In this document: one piece after another, positions 26,873-35,346 of the stretch
Numbering within the stretch: the first letter of the stretch is position 1
Layout: each line of letters begins with the position of its first letter
Assembly: GCA_035652815.1 (NCBI GenBank)
Contig: DASRDB010000003.1
Location: 496,001-560,000 of the forward strand
Direction of reading: 5' to 3'
Source: DASRDB01 sp035652815
GTDB lineage: Bacteria; Chloroflexota; Ktedonobacteria; Ktedonobacterales; Ktedonobacteraceae
Length of the DNA stretch: 64,000 bases
Translations under genes and position numbers: made by a program
The notes under the pieces: model-generated
Database searches by the model: none
Told to the model about the DNA's origin: nothing
Seen by the model: the letters and a program-made list of their open reading frames with translations, nothing else

Positions 26873-27200
26873 AGCTACTCCATTCTTTATAAGAAAGAAG
26901 CTCACCGACAAGCTGTCACCAGGGCATTATACAATGCAATGCTTATTACTTCTTACTTTCTGAGACGAATATAAGCATTCTTGAAACAACTCGATCCTGC
27001 CGCCTTGTCTGTCATCCTGCGCGCCGCGAAGAATCTCTTTGCCGGGCGAGACGTGCGTCGGGGGCGGAGATTCTTCGCGGCGCGCAGGATGACATCACCT
27101 TGCCAGTCCTGGTTGTTCAAGTTCATTATCATGGCTTTGCTATAGTCTATAAAGAAACATCGTTCAGAACACAGCCAATAAGAAAGGAACATCATAGATC
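26873..27200. other. Divergent intergenic region
   Basis: No gene is seen here. The 328 bases separate the divergent amidase and lactate dehydrogenase genes and contain palindromic repeat copy B (27010-27094), a TATAAT-like box for the amidase (26926-26931) and a TATAGT box (27141-27146) for the dehydrogenase without a convincing -35 box. Confidence 0.6.
27010..27094. repeat. Palindromic repeat family 1, copy B
   Basis: Perfect arms 27010-27037 and 27067-27094. The sequence differs from copy A at several sites (CCTGCGCGCCGCGAAGAATC), but every change in one arm is matched in the other, so pairing is kept. Confidence 0.85.
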
Positions 27201-28196
27201 ATGCTAGATCGCCTTTTCATTACTCGCGCTGATACAGTGCCATCTACCGCGCTTCGCCGCCCTCGCAAGGGCGCGATTATAGGCGCAGGACAGGTCGGCA
27301 TGGCCTGCGCCTATTCACTGCTGATTCAAGGCACCTTCAATGAAATGGTGCTGGTTGATATCGCGCGAGAAAAGCTCGAAGGGGAAGTGATGGACCTGGT
27401 GCATGGCCTCTCCTTCGTCGAACCTGCTACCGTCAAAGCCGGTGAAATCGCGGATTGCCAGGGGGCAGATATCGTCATCATCACCGCAGGCGCGAAACAA
27501 AAACCAGGCGAGACGCGCCTGCAACTGCTCGAACGCAACCTGTCCATCTTCAGAGGCCTTATCCCTCCACTGGCACAGGTCTGTCCCGAGGCCATTTTCC
27601 TGGTAGTAAGCAATCCCGTTGATGTCATGACCTATATCACCTGGAAGCTGTCCGGCCTGCCCAGCACCTCGGTGATTGGCTCTGGAACCGTTCTCGACAC
27701 GGCTCGCTTCCGCTATCTGCTCGCTGCGGAATTGCAACTCGACCCACGCAGCATTCACGCCTACATCATTGGAGAGCATGGCGACAGTGAAGTGCCGCTC
27801 TGGAGCCGCGTCAATGTGGCCGGTACGCCGCTCTCCGCCCTCAATCCCAACCTGGGTTCAGCCGAAGACCCACACCAGTTCCAGCGCATCTTTGAACGTG
27901 TCAAAAACGCGGCCTACGAGATCATACAACGCAAAGGCGCGACCAGCTACGCGATTGGCCTCGCCGTCACCCAGGTTGTCCAGGCCATTCTACACGACCA
28001 GAACCGCGTCCTGACCGTCAGTTGCCTGACGCATGGCATCTACACTCTCGACGAGGTCTATATCAGCCTGCCTGCAGTAGTCAATCGCCTCGGCGTAAGC
28101 CGCGTGGTACAGCTTGCCATCAGCCCCCAGGAAGAAGATCAACTGCGCCACTCTTCAAAAGTCTTGCGCCAGGCCATTGAAAGCCTGCATTTATAG
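27201..28196 (+). CDS. ldh: L-lactate dehydrogenase
   Basis: The 331-residue protein has the Rossmann motif GAGQVGMACA near residue 31, VVSNPVDVMTY, GTVLDTARF, and the catalytic IGEHGDSE with His near 195. The substrate loop reads KQKPGETRL: Gln at the position of LDH residue 102 favours lactate/pyruvate over malate, which has Arg there. It would reduce pyruvate to lactate with NADH in the cytoplasm. AAAGGAAC lies about 11 bases before the ATG. The N-terminal 25 residues before the Rossmann strand are slightly longer than usual. It is monocistronic, followed by a family 1 repeat that may act as its 3' structure. Malate dehydrogenase is the main alternative and is less likely. Confidence 0.88.
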   Translation: MLDRLFITRADTVPSTALRRPRKGAIIGAGQVGMACAYSLLIQGTFNEMVLVDIAREKLEGEVMDLVHGLSFVEPATVKAGEIADCQGADIVIITAGAKQKPGETRLQLLERNLSIFRGLIPPLAQVCPEAIFLVVSNPVDVMTYITWKLSGLPSTSVIGSGTVLDTARFRYLLAAELQLDPRSIHAYIIGEHGDSEVPLWSRVNVAGTPLSALNPNLGSAEDPHQFQRIFERVKNAAYEIIQRKGATSYAIGLAVTQVVQAILHDQNRVLTVSCLTHGIYTLDEVYISLPAVVNRLGVSRVVQLAISPQEEDQLRHSSKVLRQAIESLHL

Positions 28197-28221
28197 GCTG
28201 CCATAAAAAAGCCCCTTTCAC

Positions 28222-28308
28222 ATGTCATCCTGAGCGCAGCGAAGGATCTCGGGCTTGCCGTGTCGAGTCAGTGATGAATTGAGATCCTTCGCTGCGCTCA
28301 GGATGACA
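28222..28308. repeat. Palindromic repeat family 1, copy C
   Basis: Arms 28222-28250 and 28281-28308 carry the same core as copy A (TCATCCTGAGCGCAGCG). The element lies 26 bases after the lactate dehydrogenase stop codon. Confidence 0.85.
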
Positions 28309-28437
28309 GAGACAGGTAGATTATGGCACGTATGCTGTATATGAAGGAACGAGCGATTTTTCATCTTTTGTTCCTTCATCTTATTTTAAGAAACCTCTAC
28401 CACTCTTTCTACGTGTTGTTAGTATCCAGAAGGATTA

Positions 28438-29262
28438 GTGCAACATGCAGAAAGAGAACAACCCATGTCCCGGAAAACACCGCAAAACGAAATACAGGAA
28501 CATGTGCAATCGGCGGTTGGCGAAGCCAGACAAGAAGTGGAATCCGTTCGCCAACCCTGGTATCATCTCAGCAAGGTAGCAGGTATCCTCTTAATCGCCT
28601 ATGCCATACAACTGGCCTTATTTGGCCTGCTGGCGTGGTGGGTTCACTCCAACCCCGTCAATCCAATCGATGTCGCGATCACCCGCGAACTGCAAGAGAA
28701 TCCGGCTCCCTGGCTGCGCGTCTTCATGCTGGCGGTCAGCTACCCCGGCTATATGCCATACCAGCCCATTCTTGTCGCCCTGGCAACCCTCATTTTCTGG
28801 TTTGTCGGCCTGCGATTGGAAGCAGTCTTCATCGCAGGGCTTTCGCTGGTCAACCTGTGCGTCAATTTACTGGTGAAGTTCCTGGTGGCCCGCCCCAGGC
28901 CCAATGGACACCTTATCGATATCTTCTCGCCCTCCTCGGGAAACAGTTTTCCAAGTGGTCATGTGATGGCCTACCTTGCGTTCTGGGGCCTGCTTTTCTC
29001 TTTCAGCATCATCCTCTTTAATAAATGGCGCTGGTGGCGCATCCTCCTGATGGTGGTTTCCGCGCTCATGGTGGTCTTAATTGGCCCATCGCGCATCTAC
29101 CTGGGCGACCACTGGGCATCAGATGTACTCGGCGCTTATCTCATCGGCGGCGTTCTCCTCGGCATCTCCCTCTGGATCTATCTCCGCCTCAAGCAAAGAG
29201 GTGTCCTCGAAAAAAAGGGGGAGAAAAATTCCTCCGTCCTGCATTCATTCTCAAGGAAATGA
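28438..29262 (+). CDS. PAP2-family membrane phosphatase
   Basis: This 274-residue membrane protein has about six hydrophobic helices and the three phosphatase motifs: KFLVARPRP (K-x6-RP), FPSGH and SRIYLGDHWASD (SR-x5-H-x3-D). Members remove phosphate from lipid phosphates such as undecaprenyl pyrophosphate or phosphatidic acid at the membrane. The start is uncertain: GTG at 28438 has AGAAGG close upstream, while ATG at 28465 has AGAAAGAGA at about eight bases; the latter would shorten it by nine residues. It stands alone between a repeat and an exported hydrolase gene. Confidence 0.88.
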   Translation: MQHAEREQPMSRKTPQNEIQEHVQSAVGEARQEVESVRQPWYHLSKVAGILLIAYAIQLALFGLLAWWVHSNPVNPIDVAITRELQENPAPWLRVFMLAVSYPGYMPYQPILVALATLIFWFVGLRLEAVFIAGLSLVNLCVNLLVKFLVARPRPNGHLIDIFSPSSGNSFPSGHVMAYLAFWGLLFSFSIILFNKWRWWRILLMVVSALMVVLIGPSRIYLGDHWASDVLGAYLIGGVLLGISLWIYLRLKQRGVLEKKGEKNSSVLHSFSRK

Positions 29263-29289
29263 GGACTATACAAGAAGACGTTTCTTTGC

Positions 29290-29457
29290 TATAATTTTTT
29301 AATGTGCCAGGAGTGAGCGACACATACTCTAACCCAGTACAACATCCTGGTGATACTTCTTGCATGAAGCTTGGGGGAGTTCATGCGGCACGCAAAGATT
29401 TTCTTTATCACCGCTTCCGCATATCCTGAATCTTAAATAGCGAGGAGATATACCGGT
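29290..29457 (+). promoter_or_regulatory. Promoter box and structured leader of the exported hydrolase gene
   Basis: A TATAAT box at 29290-29295 (inside TTTGCTATAATT) is followed by a 5' leader of about 155 bases. The leader can form an outer pair GTGCC (29304-29308) with GGCAC (29387-29391), an inner pair AGGA (29309-29312) with TCCT (29345-29348), and a hairpin GCATGAA (29362-29368) with TTCATGC (29380-29386). This looks like a multi-branched RNA that could be a riboswitch or thermosensor. I cannot match it to a known class. Confidence 0.32.
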
Positions 29458-31380
29458 ATGCAAATGGCCGGAACTGCTGAACCCTTAACAGCAACCACAC
29501 AACAGGCTTCTCATACGCTTCTCAAATACCTGTTTCTGATCCTGATATTACTTGTACTCTGTACTACCGTCCTTCCCGCCGATTCCCTCAAACCCAAAAA
29601 TTCTGCTCGTGTTCTATCACCATCTGCGAAACAAACAACTATAGCCCTCAACGGAGCTAACCTGTGGCAAGGCGACCATATAACCACCGCGCCAACGTTT
29701 CATCTTTCTGCGGCAAATGCAAATACCTTCACTGTCGATCCGGCTTTCTCAAATTATTATGCAAGCCACAGCGGCTCCACCAGCCTGGGTACACCCCTGA
29801 CAAGCGCGCTTCCTACTGCTCAAGGATTGATCCAATTCTTCCAGTCGGGCGCGTTATATCTCCCTAAAAATCAATTTCACTCGCTTATTGAAACGAAAGA
29901 CCAGCCTGATCTCTTCAAACTTGGCATCACCGACCCCACTACTGGCATCACACGCCTGCCGTTGCTTGCGGAGCTGCTGAATGCTGGCAGCCTTGTACCG
30001 CTTGCTGATCCTGACGCTGACCTCACCTACGTGGACCTGCGCAATGCCACTAATCCCGCGCTGATGCGACCTGCGCCCCAGACCACTGCCACAAAACTCG
30101 TTTTCACGTTAAAGCAGCCCGTCTTTGTGGCCGCCGGAATGCGCGCGGGAAAAGAGGTCGGCCATCTGATACCTCGTCCTATCTGGAATGCCATTAACCG
30201 CCCGGACATCTCACCCGATGGCTGGGAGACCGATTTTGGGCCGCCGCTTACCGAGGCTATTCCTGTAAACGCCACAGAGCAGGGCAGCGTTCATCACCTG
30301 CTGGCGCAGGCCTTCTGGCAGGACGGCCTGATACTCGACCAGGATGACCTGGACGCCTCGGGTAATCCGACCGTTCAACGGCTCAATACAGGGCTGGCCT
30401 ACCTGCGCACCTTTGGCCCGCCAGATGTGGTGCTTCCCTCGCAACTGCCGCTATGGTCTCTGGGAGATACTACCGTTTTCAGCGCTCCTGGCACAAATCA
30501 GGTCGTTGCTCATATCGGTCAGAATTTCCCCCTGGCAACCGTCGGTGACACCACCTGGAACGCGGGCGTTCTCTGGTATCACGTGCTATGGAATTTACCA
30601 AAGAGTACCGGAAATGGGTGGGTACCGTCCTCTGCCGTTACCTTCACCTCGCCGGGAAACGTCCCTGGCTGGGCTTCAATCGACGCGCTTTCGCCTTCGC
30701 TGGCGTCCTACCTTGCCAGCATGGGCAACAACATTGATATTGTCGTCTACGACCTGACCCGCCATCGCTACTATACCTATAATAAGGATATGCAAATGCT
30801 GACGGGCAGCTCGATCAAGGTCTTTATCATGCTGACCCTCTTGAATATGACCGAGCAGCAGGGACGCGAACCGGACGCGGGCGAGATGAGCCTGCTGACC
30901 AGCATGATCGAGAACTCCGACAACGACGCAGCGGCTGCTCTCTACAATGAAATCGGTCAGGCCGCCGGAGTATCAAACTTTCTCGCGCAAATCGGTGTGA
31001 GCGGACTGTACCCCATGTACGGCTCCTTCGGTTGGAGTCTGATTACGCCTCTCGCGATGGTCAATACGCTCACGAAATTGTACGAAGGAAGTATCCTCAC
31101 CGCCCAGGATCGCCAGCTTGCCCTTTCCCTGATGGAAAGCATCGAGTACGACCAGCGCTTCGGCGCTGGTGATACCGCGCCTGCTGGCGCAACCGTCGCC
31201 ATGAAAAACGGCTGGGTGCCCGGCCCCGATGGCCTGTGGACAACCGATACCTCCGGCATCATCATGGCAGGAAACGAGACCTATATCATCTCGGTCTACA
31301 CCCAGGAACACTCCTCCTTCCCCGAGGGCAGAGATGTCCTGGAATACGTATGCAGTAAGGTTGCTGCGTTGATGGTGTAG
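29458..31380 (+). CDS. Exported serine beta-lactamase-like hydrolase
   Basis: This 640-residue protein has a hydrophobic export or anchor segment (about 23-43), then a long extracytoplasmic part. A region near 340-400 (APGTNQVVAHIGQNF) resembles an SH3-type module. The C-terminal 200 residues resemble class A beta-lactamases: GSSIKVFIM (SxxK), SDNDAA (SDN) and MKNGWVP in place of KTG. It may hydrolyse beta-lactams or act as a cell-wall peptidase. AGGAG lies 11 bases before the ATG, and a second ATG follows two codons later. The long structured leader suggests regulation. KNG instead of KTG occurs in some penicillin-recognising proteins, so activity on antibiotics is unsure. Confidence 0.75.
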   Translation: MQMAGTAEPLTATTQQASHTLLKYLFLILILLVLCTTVLPADSLKPKNSARVLSPSAKQTTIALNGANLWQGDHITTAPTFHLSAANANTFTVDPAFSNYYASHSGSTSLGTPLTSALPTAQGLIQFFQSGALYLPKNQFHSLIETKDQPDLFKLGITDPTTGITRLPLLAELLNAGSLVPLADPDADLTYVDLRNATNPALMRPAPQTTATKLVFTLKQPVFVAAGMRAGKEVGHLIPRPIWNAINRPDISPDGWETDFGPPLTEAIPVNATEQGSVHHLLAQAFWQDGLILDQDDLDASGNPTVQRLNTGLAYLRTFGPPDVVLPSQLPLWSLGDTTVFSAPGTNQVVAHIGQNFPLATVGDTTWNAGVLWYHVLWNLPKSTGNGWVPSSAVTFTSPGNVPGWASIDALSPSLASYLASMGNNIDIVVYDLTRHRYYTYNKDMQMLTGSSIKVFIMLTLLNMTEQQGREPDAGEMSLLTSMIENSDNDAAAALYNEIGQAAGVSNFLAQIGVSGLYPMYGSFGWSLITPLAMVNTLTKLYEGSILTAQDRQLALSLMESIEYDQRFGAGDTAPAGATVAMKNGWVPGPDGLWTTDTSGIIMAGNETYIISVYTQEHSSFPEGRDVLEYVCSKVAALMV

Positions 31381-31407
31381 TTTACGCAAAAAGATGTGTC
31401 CGGAAGA

Positions 31408-31446
31408 TGAAACCGGAAGCCACCCCGCGGGTGGCTTCCGGTTTCA
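31408..31446. terminator. Perfect 17-bp hairpin between convergent genes (repeat family 2)
   Basis: TGAAACCGGAAGCCACC (31408-31424) pairs perfectly with GGTGGCTTCCGGTTTCA (31430-31446) over a 5-base loop. It lies between the convergent hydrolase and dioxygenase genes and probably stops both transcripts. The GGGTGGCTTCCGG core is shared with the elements near 55820 and 61518. Confidence 0.75.
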
Positions 31447-31513
31447 TTTCGCGGGGGGCTTTCGTCCTCCTCCACGCTTCTTTTCCCCTGCTGATTAAAA
31501 CTTTTTCGACTAA

Positions 31514-32497
31514 CTATTCCGCCCGTCCCACCAGTTCAACCGGCGTAATCGGCCTCAACTGAGCTTCAATCAACCCGCGCTGCGATTCCAGGAATGGGGG
31601 TAGCGAGAGCCGCTCGCCAAGTGTCCCCACATCCTCGTCCACCGCGAAGCCAGGGCCATCGGTCGCAATCTCGAACAGTACCCCGCCCGGTTCGCGGAAG
31701 TAGATCGAGCGGAAGTAGAACCTGTCGATCACGGGCGTTACCGTCGGATTGACCTGGGCAATGCGCTCGCGCCACTGCCGGTGTTCCTCTTCATTCGGTG
31801 TGCGGAACGCGACGTGATGCACGCCGCCAATACCCACAAAGCGGCGAAACGGCAATTCAGGATGTACCTCTACATGCACCTGCGCGCCCACTCCACCTGG
31901 ACCCACATCAAAAATGGTGACGGTCGTTCCTTGCGGCGTTGAATAGCTGCCAACCTGCCGGAAACCAAGCGCGCCCGTGAGAAAACGCGCTGACGGCTCC
32001 AGGCTGCGCAGCGTCACGCGAACCGCGTAGAAACCATGTATGCTCAATTCAGCCGGTACGGGGCTTTTACGCCAGGGCGTACTCTGAAATGCGCCGCCGT
32101 CGTCTACCAGTTCCAAACGCTGCCCCTCGGGATCGCGGAACGGCAACACCAGCCGCCTCTCCTCACCTCGCTCCGAAATGCCATCGTGCGCAACACGAAA
32201 ATCCTCGAAGCGTTTCACCCACCACTCAAGCGCTTCACGCCCATTCACGCCCAGCGCAATCGTCGAGATAGTGCCCACCCCATGCCGATGATAGCCAATA
32301 TCAGTCCACTCAAAAAAGGTCAACTCCGTTCCCGGATGCCCAACCTCGTCACCGTAGAAAAGATGATAAGCCGAAACATCGTCCTGGTTCACCGTCTTCT
32401 TAATCAGCCGCATACCCAGTACCTGGGTATAAAAGGCGACGTTGCGCGAAGCATCGCCCGTCACAGCCGTCACATGATGTATACCACCTAATTGCAT
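31514..32497 (-). CDS. VOC-family ring-cleaving dioxygenase (MhqO-like)
   Basis: This 327-residue protein consists of two vicinal-oxygen-chelate halves. Metal ligands are suggested by His in GGIHHVTAVTG near residue 5, His in GGVHHVAF in the second half and Glu in GVLFEIATDG near 280. Such enzymes cleave hydroquinone or catechol rings and detoxify quinones. I chose the ATG at 32497, nine bases after AGGAAGG; ATG codons at 32503 and further upstream are poorer. A MarR/MhqR-like regulator gene lies about 400 bases upstream on the same strand and a matching palindrome lies in its promoter region, so repression by that regulator is likely. The exact substrate is inferred. Confidence 0.85.
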   Translation of the reverse strand: MQLGGIHHVTAVTGDASRNVAFYTQVLGMRLIKKTVNQDDVSAYHLFYGDEVGHPGTELTFFEWTDIGYHRHGVGTISTIALGVNGREALEWWVKRFEDFRVAHDGISERGEERRLVLPFRDPEGQRLELVDDGGAFQSTPWRKSPVPAELSIHGFYAVRVTLRSLEPSARFLTGALGFRQVGSYSTPQGTTVTIFDVGPGGVGAQVHVEVHPELPFRRFVGIGGVHHVAFRTPNEEEHRQWRERIAQVNPTVTPVIDRFYFRSIYFREPGGVLFEIATDGPGFAVDEDVGTLGERLSLPPFLESQRGLIEAQLRPITPVELVGRAE

Positions 32498-32575
32498 GTG
32501 CATTTTCCTTCCTGTTTGTCTTGCACAACCAACGAACAAACTTCTACCTACCAGAACACTATCTTTATCTAAAAT

Positions 32576-32591
32576 ATTTCAAATTTGAGAT
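32576..32591 (-). promoter_or_regulatory. Candidate MhqR-type operator upstream of the dioxygenase gene
   Basis: ATTTCAAATTTGAGAT is a near-palindrome that matches the Bacillus MhqR site as I remember it (ATCTCGAATTCGAGAT) at 13 of 16 positions. It lies about 80 bases before the dioxygenase start, between a TTGTGA-like -35 box and a TATTTT-like -10 box. Confidence 0.5.
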
Positions 32592-32615
32592 TTTTCACAA
32601 AGAAACTTCTCGCAA

Positions 32616-32840
32616 TCAAAAAACGGCGAAGACGAAAAGCGCATCCATAAGCAACAAAGAACACAACAGGACATATTGAGAGTAGCGATAGGCCTTCTCA
32701 GGCTTTATCTTAAAGACACCTCGAGTTAATGCTTCTCCAAATCTGTCGAGGTTATGATGAACATCCATATGCCACAAGGCCGCCACGAATAAAATGTTCA
32801 ACAAAAAGAGCAAGAGTAAGATGACAGGCTTCGCAAACAT
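32616..32840 (-). CDS. Small two-helix membrane protein
   Basis: This 74-residue protein has two hydrophobic helices (about 4-24 and 55-73) linked by a polar loop (HMDVHHNLDRFGEAL). The ATG at 32840 has AAGAAG six bases upstream. A TTG at 32867 would add nine residues containing KEVKEEV, and the strong AAGGAGG lies inside that extension, 17 bases from the ATG. It sits between the MhqR-like regulator gene (55 bases upstream) and the dioxygenase gene, so it may belong to the quinone-response module. No family is recognised. Confidence 0.62.
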   Translation of the reverse strand: MFAKPVILLLLFLLNILFVAALWHMDVHHNLDRFGEALTRGVFKIKPEKAYRYSQYVLLCSLLLMDALFVFAVF

Positions 32841-32895
32841 GCTGACTTCTTCTTTAACCTCCTTCAAGAAAATGGCATGCTTAAAATCAACACGC

Positions 32896-33351
32896 TCATT
32901 CCATAGAAAAAGATTCCTGCGCCGCCAGCCCCAATTTTTTCAAAAGCCGGGCGGCCTCTACCTGCTCCTCCGGTGCCAGACCGCCCATTGCAGCCTGAAT
33001 AGCCTGCGCGTGCTTGGGGAAAATGCTTGCAAGCAATTCTTTGCCCTGCGGCGTCAGTTCCGCGAAAATCACGCGGCGGTCTTCAGGAGAGTGCCGGCGC
33101 GCAAGCAATTGCTTCTGCTCCAGCTTATCGACGGTATAGGTGATATTGCCACTGGAGATCAGCACCTTCTCTCCAAGCTGTTGCAGCGGCAGCGGCCCCT
33201 TATGATACAGCGCTTCGAGGACGCCAAACTCGGTCGGGTTCAGCCCATAGCAACGAATATCGCGTACCACATGCGCGTTAACCCAATTATAAGCGCGGGA
33301 CAGCACCACCCATAATTCTAATGAAGCATCTTTTTCAGCCGCATCTGACAT
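32896..33351 (-). CDS. MarR-family regulator, MhqR-like
   Basis: The 151-residue protein has a winged helix-turn-helix: LNPTEFGVLEALYHKG, then LGEKVLISSGNITYTVDKL, then a wing with RRHSPEDRRVIF. This segment is close to the MhqR subgroup, which senses quinones and represses ring-cleaving dioxygenases. Such a dioxygenase is encoded about 400 bases downstream on the same strand. GGAGAGCGT precedes the ATG. A near-consensus promoter and a palindrome just after its -10 box suggest that it represses its own gene. Identity with MhqR is by pattern and context, not by alignment. Confidence 0.83.
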   Translation of the reverse strand: MSDAAEKDASLELWVVLSRAYNWVNAHVVRDIRCYGLNPTEFGVLEALYHKGPLPLQQLGEKVLISSGNITYTVDKLEQKQLLARRHSPEDRRVIFAELTPQGKELLASIFPKHAQAIQAAMGGLAPEEQVEAARLLKKLGLAAQESFSME

Positions 33352-33367
33352 ACGCTCTCCAGCCTAT

Positions 33368-33383
33368 ATTTTGAATTTAAGCT
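33368..33383 (-). promoter_or_regulatory. Candidate autoregulatory operator of the MhqR-like gene
   Basis: ATTTTGAATTTAAGCT matches the same remembered MhqR site at about 11 of 16 positions and covers the likely transcription start of the regulator gene, a position where binding would block transcription. Confidence 0.4.
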
Positions 33384-33385
33384 AA

Positions 33386-33414
33386 ATTGTAGGCGTGAAA
33401 AAGGGGGCTGTCAA
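33386..33414 (-). promoter_or_regulatory. Promoter of the MhqR-like gene
   Basis: On the minus strand TTGACA (33414-33409) and TACAAT (33391-33386) have a 17-base spacer. The box set lies about 35 bases before the start codon at 33351. Confidence 0.65.
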
Positions 33415-33446
33415 ATGCGCTTTTAGAAAAAACCTGGCGGCCTGCT

Positions 33447-34556
33447 CTAGGGCAGGATCAGATACAGGTCGCCAAATTCATGCCAGAGGTAGCCTTCTCG
33501 CAAGGCTTCAGCATAAGTCAGTTCCAGGTGTTCGCGCCCCGCTAAGGCTTCGAGCATCCACAAATGCGTTGCGCGGGGTTCGTGCAGGCCCGTCAGCAGA
33601 CCATGTACCGAGCGTATACCCCGTTCAGGTGTAATCACTACATCTGTCCATCCCTCGCCTGGATGAACAATCCCCTTCTCGTCGGTCACGGTCTCCAGGG
33701 CGCGAATCACTGTCGTGCCAACGGCGATGACGCGCTTCCCGGCAGCCTTCGTATCGCGAATAATGCGCGCCGTTTCCGCAGGAACACGGTAAAATTCTTC
33801 ATATGGCGGCTCGTCCTCTTCCAGGCTGGCTACGCCCGTGTGCAGCAATAGAGGCGCAAATTGCACGCCCTGAGCCACTAGCTTTGTAATCAGTTCCGTC
33901 GTGAAGCCGCGCCCGGCAGACGGCATCTCCGCGCTTCCCATCTCCGTCGCGTAGACCGTCTGATAGTATTCGAGCGGCCACTGCTCGCGCACATAGCTAT
34001 AGCGAATGGGAAAACCATAGCGCGCAAGGTAGTCCTGCAAAGTTTGCGGAAGATGCAACGAAGCAATCCATAAGCGCTGCCGACCCTCTACAGGCCCTCG
34101 ATTTCCAGGTCGATACGGCGCGTGAAGCACAACCTCCCCATCTCCATCCAGGCGCACCATTTCCCCTGCCCGCATACTGAACAAAGGATGCGTCATCTTT
34201 CCCAGAGAAGCGCGTACCTCGACCGTCCATAAATCGTCCGGCAAGTGCGTGGATAAGTGTACCTCGACCGGAGTTCCATCCTCTCGCTGCCCGCGTATGG
34301 CCGCGTTCATCGTGCCGCTTGTATTGATAACCAGCAAATCTCCGGCCTCCAGGAAATCACCCAATTGCCGAAATTGTGTATGCACAACCCGATTTTTCGA
34401 GCGATATGACACCATCAATCGCACTTCGTCACGAGCCAGCCCGCTTGCTTCCGGCGGTTCGCTGGCCTCAAGCTGAGGCGGCAGTTCAAAATCCAGGCCG
34501 TCCTTACCCGGCAGAGATAGCAGTTGTACAGGCAAGTGTGGAACGAGTCTATTCAT
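33447..34556 (-). CDS. QueA-like S-adenosylmethionine:tRNA ribosyltransferase-isomerase
   Basis: The 369-residue protein has the family layout: LVINTSGTMNAAI near the N-terminal third, YYQTVYATEMGSAEMPSAGRGF, PLLLHTGVASLEEDEPP, VIAVGTTVIRALE and VHGLLTGLHEP. QueA moves the ribosyl part of SAM onto a queuosine precursor in tRNA. Several normally fixed residues differ (MPSAGRGF for APTAGLHF), which places it in a divergent QueA-like branch, so the real substrate may differ. No tgt or other queuosine gene is near. The ATG at 34556 has CGGAG eight bases upstream and overlaps the end of the SDR gene by eight bases, so translation is probably coupled. An in-frame start near 34625 has no support. 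Confidence 0.8.
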   Translation of the reverse strand: MNRLVPHLPVQLLSLPGKDGLDFELPPQLEASEPPEASGLARDEVRLMVSYRSKNRVVHTQFRQLGDFLEAGDLLVINTSGTMNAAIRGQREDGTPVEVHLSTHLPDDLWTVEVRASLGKMTHPLFSMRAGEMVRLDGDGEVVLHAPYRPGNRGPVEGRQRLWIASLHLPQTLQDYLARYGFPIRYSYVREQWPLEYYQTVYATEMGSAEMPSAGRGFTTELITKLVAQGVQFAPLLLHTGVASLEEDEPPYEEFYRVPAETARIIRDTKAAGKRVIAVGTTVIRALETVTDEKGIVHPGEGWTDVVITPERGIRSVHGLLTGLHEPRATHLWMLEALAGREHLELTYAEALREGYLWHEFGDLYLILP

Positions 34557-35262
34557 GGACCGGCTCCGGTGACAGGGAACGCGCGGCATAACGCCCACTG
34601 GGATAGCTCCCATTAATGAGGGCAAGCAAGCCAGGAACGCTTACTTCCGGGAGCGGTCGATCGCTGATATCTTCGCCCGGAAAGGCCTCCTGGTGCATCT
34701 GCGTGCGCATATCACCTGGATCAACCCGGTACACGCGCCACTCAGGTTTTTCCGCCGCCAGAATATGCGAAAGCTGTTCCAGAGCCGCCTTGCTCGAGCC
34801 ATACCCGCCCCAGCCTTCATAGGCCTCTACGCCTGCATCGCTGGTAATATTGATAATACAGGCTCCCGGCTTCAGATACGCCTGCAAGCTTTGAATAACC
34901 GCGAGCGGCGCAATAACGTTGGCGCGATACACGCGCTCAAGCACATCCAACGGGTATTCCAGCAAAAGCGGCTGAGGACTTGGCCCCAGGATGCTGGCGT
35001 TATTCACCAGCAGATCAAGTGTCCCAATCCGCGCTACCGCCTCAGCAAGCTTCTGGCGGTGTTCAGCATCAGTCACATCGCCAGGAATAGCAATCACGGT
35101 CGTCACTTGTGCAAGTTCGGCGCGTGCGGCTTCAAGCGCCTCCGCTCCCCGGGCATCGATAACCAGCGTCCATCCCTGCCGCGCAAGCTGCCGGGCAAGC
35201 GCCAGTCCCAGCCCACGCGATGCGCCTGTAATTAAGGCAGTTCGCGATGATGTATTCGCCAT
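34549..35262 (-). CDS. Short-chain dehydrogenase/reductase
   Basis: The 237-residue protein has the NAD(P)-binding motif TGASRGLGLALA, LLVNNASILG, a catalytic Ser in INITSDAG and YGSSKAALEQ (YxxxK). It is a cytoplasmic oxidoreductase of unknown substrate. AAAGGAAG lies seven bases before the start. Its stop overlaps the start of the QueA-like gene, and the two form an operon. A TATAGT -10-like box lies about 50 bases upstream. Confidence 0.88.
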   Translation of the reverse strand: MANTSSRTALITGASRGLGLALARQLARQGWTLVIDARGAEALEAARAELAQVTTVIAIPGDVTDAEHRQKLAEAVARIGTLDLLVNNASILGPSPQPLLLEYPLDVLERVYRANVIAPLAVIQSLQAYLKPGACIINITSDAGVEAYEGWGGYGSSKAALEQLSHILAAEKPEWRVYRVDPGDMRTQMHQEAFPGEDISDRPLPEVSVPGLLALINGSYPSGRYAARSLSPEPVHE

Positions 35263-35346
35263 GCTCTATCTTCCTTTCAGAATAGACTTCTTGAATGCTT
35301 CTACTATACCGAAAGCAAAAGGACATGACATTGAGCAAGAGGACAG

